Below the pieces are notes generated by a model, which was not told the DNA's origin, did no database searches, and saw nothing but the letters and a program-made list of their open reading frames with translations. This document shows positions 59,742 to 64,000 of a DNA stretch of 64,000 bases, piece after piece (positions within the stretch are counted from its first letter, which is position 1; each line of letters begins with the position of its first letter). The position numbers were made by a program, and so were the translations under genes. The DNA is from Paraconiothyrium sp. Pb-2020 (Eukaryota; Ascomycota; Dothideomycetes; Pleosporales; Didymosphaeriaceae): positions 3,038,001 to 3,102,000 of the forward strand of contig JAJUBI010000001.1 of NCBI GenBank assembly GCA_022419385.1, read 5' to 3'.

Positions 59742-60364
59742 ATGCTCTTGAAACTTGTTGTGCTTCTTTTGGCTTCGGCTCTGGCCACACCAGTTGCTGC
59801 AATCCCTCACAATGTACCGAAGCTTGAGACTGTTCATTTCACTACAAAGGTTCCGGACATCTCCAAGCTGGGTCTTTCCAAGCGTAATAATGTCTCCTTC
59901 GACTCCTATCTCATATCACTAATATTTTATATAGGTCAGGAAACATCAATCGATTCGAGCTGCTCTTACGTGGCAGGCGATGTCAATCAAAACCGTCGCG
60001 ACGCCGCAGAAGGCATCGCCCAGTATCTCGAAGGCCTCACCGCTCAGGGTGTAAGATGCGGACTGGATAAAAACCAAGCCTACTACAACTTATATACCTG
60101 GACGATTGACGGACAAGGCTACGAAGCCAACATATACTTCACAGGCAGGGTACCGCAGACCGAGGCAGCGGACTATTCCTGGTGCGTTCTGTCTTCCTCT
60201 CCAAAACAAGATCCGGGGGCTAACACCATTCTAGTGCGGATCTCGCAAGGGAGCTCCGCTTGCTACAACAGAGGTGCCAGCAACAAGCCGGAGGTGCAGA
60301 TTCATCTATAGGTAATACCTCATTGCCATCTGCGCTGCTGTTCTCGTCGCTGATTATCATCTAG
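59742..60364 (+). CDS. Secreted Cys protein with Kex2-type propeptide, effector-like
   Basis: Exons 59742-59883, 59935-60181 and 60235-60364 (introns 51 and 53 bp; branch CTAAT and CTAAC), 172 residues. Signal peptide 1-20 (LLKLVVLLLASALATPVAA), a propeptide to Lys47-Arg48, then a mature part with four Cys (SSCSYV, VRCGL, YSCADL, QRCQQQ). The Arg of the KR site is completed across intron 1. The C-terminus is Ser-rich and ends in a short hydrophobic run (LPSALLFSSLIII). If intron 2 is retained the frame ends at 60311 with a different tail (also a possible isoform). No family recognised; the layout matches many fungal secreted effectors. Confidence 0.68.
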
Positions 60365-61202
60365 AATGGACTTGGGTGATCAATTGCATCTCGAATCCTA
60401 CGTTCTCGTCAGCCCCAGCACAACCATACGTTGAAGGCGGTGTTGGGCTGGAATTCAGGGAGTCTGGTTTGCCCTCCGATGTTCATCCCTATTAGTCTGG
60501 ACGCGTTACTTCGCTCTCTCCGATCCTCGTGGTTTACGAGAATCTCAAGAGACTCGATGAACACTTAGTTAGAGTAGTGTTCGGGAATGCATCAATTCTT
60601 AATGTCTATTCGAAGCATTGTTTGTTGATCACACGGTGCATTCCAAAGACCGTCCCCATAGACCAGAGCATGTCTTCCATATCGTATAGAATCTAGCTCG
60701 ATTGTATAGTTCTGTACGAAAGCATAGTATAGAGAGGGGAACTAAACTATCCCAGTGAGTGTATCAGTATATTTATCATAGCTAACGAGAGATCTTCTAT
60801 TGTAAAGTAGATAGTGATAGGAAAAGATCTGTTACATAACAACCTAGGCAGGCTAGTTATAGTGAAGCATATATTGATGATCTTATGTATTATTTGCTTA
60901 GCGGAGTAGAGTAGTGCTGCAGCATCACCGTGAGCAGCTATAGTAACACTTGAAGAAAGTTTTCCTCGGAAGAGTCGGGAAGAGCTCATACGAGTGTAGG
61001 TATCTTCGTCTACTTTGTTGATACTGACTTGACGGTGACCTCACATGTGATAAATTTTGACGATGATATGTACAGAGACGGCTCCTTCTAACATCTTTAT
61101 TGGAAATCTATCGAATAAACAGTTGGATCTGAGTTCAAATCTCAGTACAACAGCCAACACGAGACCTCTCTCCTATCCCCAATGCCCTCCTACACCATAC
61201 TC
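60365..61202. other. AT-rich intergenic stretch
   Basis: About 840 bp. 60690-60960 is AT-rich with many TA dinucleotides, which could be an old repeat changed by RIP, but no parent copy is present here. Confidence 0.4.
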
Positions 61203-63362
61203 CTAACCCCCACCTCCCCCTTCTCCCTCCCCGCAATCTCCTCCACATCCACCACCTCCCCCTCCTTCGCCTTCCTCCTCCAGCTCCTCCCTCCTCGCAC
61301 TGCACCTCGCCTCATACCTCGCCCTCCCCCTTTTGCACTTCTCGTCCCACAGGACGTTCTCCCCCGCACAACTCGCACCCACAAGCTCCACTACTAACAC
61401 GAGCACCAACAGCCCCGTCACCGTGCCAATCAGCTCCAAACTATTGAGTTCCGCGACCGGAAGACAGAGAATCGCAACCGCGCACAGGATGCGTATGAGC
61501 AGCCGCTTATTCTTAAACAGGCGTTGGTTGGGGATAGTCTTGTGGACGTGGGTGTGAGCTATGACGGCCATACAGAGCAGGGCGATGCCGGTGCCGCCGC
61601 AGTAGAACCAGCGGAGGCCGGCGTCGATGTGCTCTTCGGAGCGGGGGATGAACGTTTCGTAGAGCGAGTCGAGGGGGGCGGAGGGCGTGTCGTGGGCGCG
61701 GACGAGGGTGGCTAGCGCGGAGGAGGCGAGGACGAAGGACATTATGAAGGGGAGGTGGATGGAGAACCATGTCATTGCTGGGTAGACATCGTGGATTAGT
61801 ATCTCGGGTGGATAGTCGATGCGGGTGGAGGTTAGACAGCACAGCACAGGCTTGATGTGTGGACCATCGCACGGTTCAATTGCAAAAGTAGGAGAGGGTG
61901 ACGGACGTAACGTACCTGAATAGACGCTCCGGCGGATAGCATGGCTGTGCAAGTTAAAACTGTCAATCTCAAAGTAAATCCAATTAAACGTGAACGCCTG
62001 GATCAGCCCCATAACCGCCTTCCCAAAGAACGCGTTGATGCCGAACCCCGCTGCGCTCTGGTACAGCAAGCCCAGCACGCAGCTGCCAAACACCAGCGTG
62101 ACGAAGGCGCCCGTCCGCTCGATGCGGTGCTCGATGTTGGCGCCGGGGAAGAACTCGAAGCGCGACTTTGTCCAGGCTAGCGCGCGGGGGAGGCGCGAGG
62201 CCCAGATCTGCGGGCGTTGCAGGAGGATCATGATGGAGAAGCCGAAGGTGTCGAGGGCGAGGGCGGGCCAGATGAGGGCCTGGCGGGAGGGTTCTTCGAC
62301 GTGGATGCTGGCGATCCAGAGGGCGGAGGGGAAGGTGATGAGGAGGGCGTTTGCGAGCATGCAGGCGCGGACCATGGGGATGGTGTAGGCGTACCAGAGC
62401 ATGCTGGCGGCGACGAACAGGCGGGCGGCGAGGTAGAAAGCGACGAGGGGAGTGTAGGTGTGCTCGAAAGCGGAGGCCATGTTTGTGGTGAAGCCGAGCA
62501 AACAGGTTAGGATGAAGAGCACGGAGCAGCGGCGGAGGATGTCGTCGCAGTCGAACCAGGAGATGAGGAGGGAGATGTCGGACCAGAATTTCCAGCCCAT
62601 GATGAAGGTGATGCTGAAGCGGAGGAGGGATTCGCCGGTGGCGTGCTCGGCGGCTTGGTCGCCTGTGATGGCGATGATGCCGACGTAGAATAGATCGATG
62701 AACAGCTCATACGACGCAACTTCTTGCGCCTCCTTCGCACGCCAAAGCAGACCCTTGTGAAAGTACTGTCTCACGATCGGCTTCTGATAGAACCGCATCG
62801 TCGTGCCTGATTTCCTCTCCGCATCCCACATCTCTTTGTCGAACATCTCCGAATTCATCGAGGCAGCGCTAGAGTTTGTCGGGCTGTCTTTCGTTCGAAG
62901 ATGCGCAGAGTAGCCATACTTGGAGAAGCTAGCATCCAGCTGCACGGCGTGCGAAGATACCATGTGCAGCTCCCGAGACAGCTCGTCTAGCTCGCGGATG
63001 ACGCGCTCGAATTCTGCTGCTATCTCAGGATGTTCGTCCCTAAGGCGCTGGTGTCGATCTGAATGATGCTGGTGCGTATGACGAAGAGCTTCAACATGCT
63101 CAGGCGATCCATGAATAAGGATGTCAAAATCTTCCTCCTTCTCAGTCGCGGAAAGTGTTTTACGCAGATAATTCGCCTCCTCGGGCGAGCCTGCGACGTG
63201 GACCTTCTTGCCATCGGGTCGGAGAATGTGTCGGAGCCTTCTACCGGTGTGGTGGAAGAGGTGGTGTTCGTGCCCGTTGCCTGCTGCCGGCGTTGTTGTC
63301 CCTGTCGATACGCCATCGACGACTATTCGCGGTGTAGAAGCCATGCCTAATTCTTTCTCCAT
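61203..63362 (-). CDS. LtrA-family membrane protein with a probable C-terminal frameshift
   Basis: Exons 61916-63362 and 61203-61777 (138 bp intron, GTACGT..CAG), 673 residues. The start is ATG 63362; an upstream in-frame TTG extension lacks an ATG. N-terminal half is soluble with His/Glu-rich helix; then the LtrA landmark SYELFIDLFYVGIIAI leads into about ten transmembrane helices (for example LLISWFDCDDILRR, FTFNWIYFEIDSFNLHSHAIRRS). The last 25 or so residues are Gly-rich low complexity (EGEGGGGGGCGGDCG). The neighbouring frame instead reads KEGEVVDVEEIAGREKGEV, resembling the usual end of this family, so a one-base indel near 61265-61300 is likely (real or an assembly error). Function unknown. 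Confidence 0.8.
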   Translation of the reverse strand: MEKELGMASTPRIVVDGVSTGTTTPAAGNGHEHHLFHHTGRRLRHILRPDGKKVHVAGSPEEANYLRKTLSATEKEEDFDILIHGSPEHVEALRHTHQHHSDRHQRLRDEHPEIAAEFERVIRELDELSRELHMVSSHAVQLDASFSKYGYSAHLRTKDSPTNSSAASMNSEMFDKEMWDAERKSGTTMRFYQKPIVRQYFHKGLLWRAKEAQEVASYELFIDLFYVGIIAITGDQAAEHATGESLLRFSITFIMGWKFWSDISLLISWFDCDDILRRCSVLFILTCLLGFTTNMASAFEHTYTPLVAFYLAARLFVAASMLWYAYTIPMVRACMLANALLITFPSALWIASIHVEEPSRQALIWPALALDTFGFSIMILLQRPQIWASRLPRALAWTKSRFEFFPGANIEHRIERTGAFVTLVFGSCVLGLLYQSAAGFGINAFFGKAVMGLIQAFTFNWIYFEIDSFNLHSHAIRRSVYSGTLRPSPSPTFAIEPCDGPHIKPVLCCLTSTRIDYPPEILIHDVYPAMTWFSIHLPFIMSFVLASSALATLVRAHDTPSAPLDSLYETFIPRSEEHIDAGLRWFYCGGTGIALLCMAVIAHTHVHKTIPNQRLFKNKRLLIRILCAVAILCLPVAELNSLELIGTVTGLLVLVLVVELVGASCAGENVLWDEKCKRGRARYEARCSARREELEEEGEGGGGGGCGGDCGEGEGGGGG

Positions 63363-63860
63363 CTCCTCCAATAGCTGCGGGCTAAGAGCTCGTTGATTGT
63401 CCGTCTTTGCCAAAACACCGTGAACGTATCCGAGGGTAACTCAAGCGCTTGACCTTTGAAAGAGTAGCGTCCCAGTGCTGCGACTTGTAGGATCAATGGC
63501 CTCGATTCTACTACAGTGACACCGCCCAAGCACAACACCGAGTCTATGTCGGCTGCCCTCCACGCGGCAGCCGCCTTCTCCGACTGTTCTTATACGACCT
63601 CCGAGGGTCCAAACCCCAACGCCGCACATCTCGCTTCGCTGGTTCAAAGAAGGGGTGGCTTGTCTTCATGCAGCATAGAAGTCGCTCTTATTGGCTACGT
63701 GTTGATGTCGATCCGCTGATTCAGCTACGCACAGCATGTCAGCAACCCGTAATCTGCTTAGTGTCGGGTCCAAATCTTGGCACTTGCGCAGCATGAGGAA
63801 GGATTGCTAACAAGGCGTACTTTTGAGGGACGTACGGCTGCCGTACGAGAGAAATCTTGT
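63363..63860. other. Region upstream of LtrA gene, before the nad5 fragment
   Basis: About 500 bp, no gene supported. A perfect 7 bp inverted repeat (CGTACGG CTG CCGTACG) lies at about 63833-63849 just before the mitochondrial-like piece. Confidence 0.5.
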
Positions 63861-63932
63861 TATAATATAGCATTATTCCATTTAGTTAATCATGCGTTTT
63901 ATAAAGCACTATTATTGCTAGGAGCTGGGTCT
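63861..63932 (+). pseudogene. nad5: Mitochondrial nad5 exon fragment (probable NUMT)
   Basis: 24 uninterrupted codons read YNIALFHLVNHAFYKALLLL then GAGS, which is the highly conserved helix of mitochondrial NADH dehydrogenase subunit 5 (normal neighbour residues SQ before, VIH after). Codons are AT-rich as in mtDNA, unlike the flanks. The flanking bases do not continue nad5 on either side. Best explained as a short nuclear insertion of mtDNA, or as a nad5 exon between mitochondrial introns if the insertion is longer and extends past the window edge. Confidence 0.8.
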
Positions 63933-64000
63933 GGCGAATGCTCCTACAAAAAAGGAGAGGATAGACTACCTGGACTATAGAAATGCATGTATGGAGACGT

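Noticed and set aside
60690..60960. AT-rich TA-dense patch as a RIP-mutated repeat
   Set aside because: Cannot be shown without other copies; needs a genome-wide repeat search and RIP index.
61118..61142. Perfect T-arm-like hairpin (CTGAG TTCAAAT CTCAG)
   Set aside because: No acceptor or D-arm partner found on either side within tRNA length; chance or very old relic.
1..64000. CRISPR arrays, operons or Shine-Dalgarno signals
   Set aside because: None seen, and intron-containing genes show the window is eukaryotic.

Overview
The window looks like nuclear DNA of a filamentous ascomycete, most likely a Dothideomycete (Pleosporales-like); this is inferred from gene content and style, not from a search. 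Coding genes are split by short introns (mostly 45-80 bp, GTRNGT donors, CTRAC-like branch sites, YAG acceptors), lie on both strands and stand about 0.3-1 kb apart. Typical Pezizomycotina families are present: DUF3328/UstYa, rhodopsin-domain (PTH11-like) membrane proteins, PDR-type ABC transporter, LtrA-like proteins, pectin lyase, a fungal C2H2-like nuclear protein and a Fungal_trans_2 regulator. Exon joins below were worked out by hand from reading frames and splice motifs.

Layout. 1-14.4 kb is mostly housekeeping: EFR3 (partial), an IF3-like mitochondrial protein, a zinc-finger protein, KRI1 (ribosome biogenesis) sharing a promoter with a SIP3/YSP1-type sterol-transfer protein, and an UNC-93-like MFS. 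15.4-28.7 kb carries a secreted pectin lyase, a DHA1-type MFS, a membrane protein of unknown function, an SDR, a Fungal_trans_2 regulator whose zinc cluster appears to be missing, and a first LtrA-like protein. 31-34 kb has an ITT1/RNF14-type RBR ubiquitin ligase divergent from dolichyldiphosphatase.

34-41 kb is the first unusual block: three copies of one unrecognised multi-spanning membrane protein (two intact or nearly so, one decayed), an inverted gene of similar C-terminal topology, and a tail of minisatellite DNA. 41.6-51.4 kb holds an acidic protein of unknown function, three copies of a 51-53 bp repeat beside a full PDR transporter, an F-box protein and a Ser/Thr-rich surface protein.

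53.3-60.4 kb is the second unusual block: two PTH11-like receptors flank a DUF3328/UstYa-type oxidase that diverges from a tiny intron-rich secreted peptide gene, followed by a secreted cysteine protein with a Kex2-type propeptide. This resembles a peptide-modifying or effector locus, but no repeated core peptide is visible. The window ends with a second LtrA-like gene, whose 3' end looks frameshifted, and a perfect 24-codon piece of mitochondrial nad5 (a probable NUMT).
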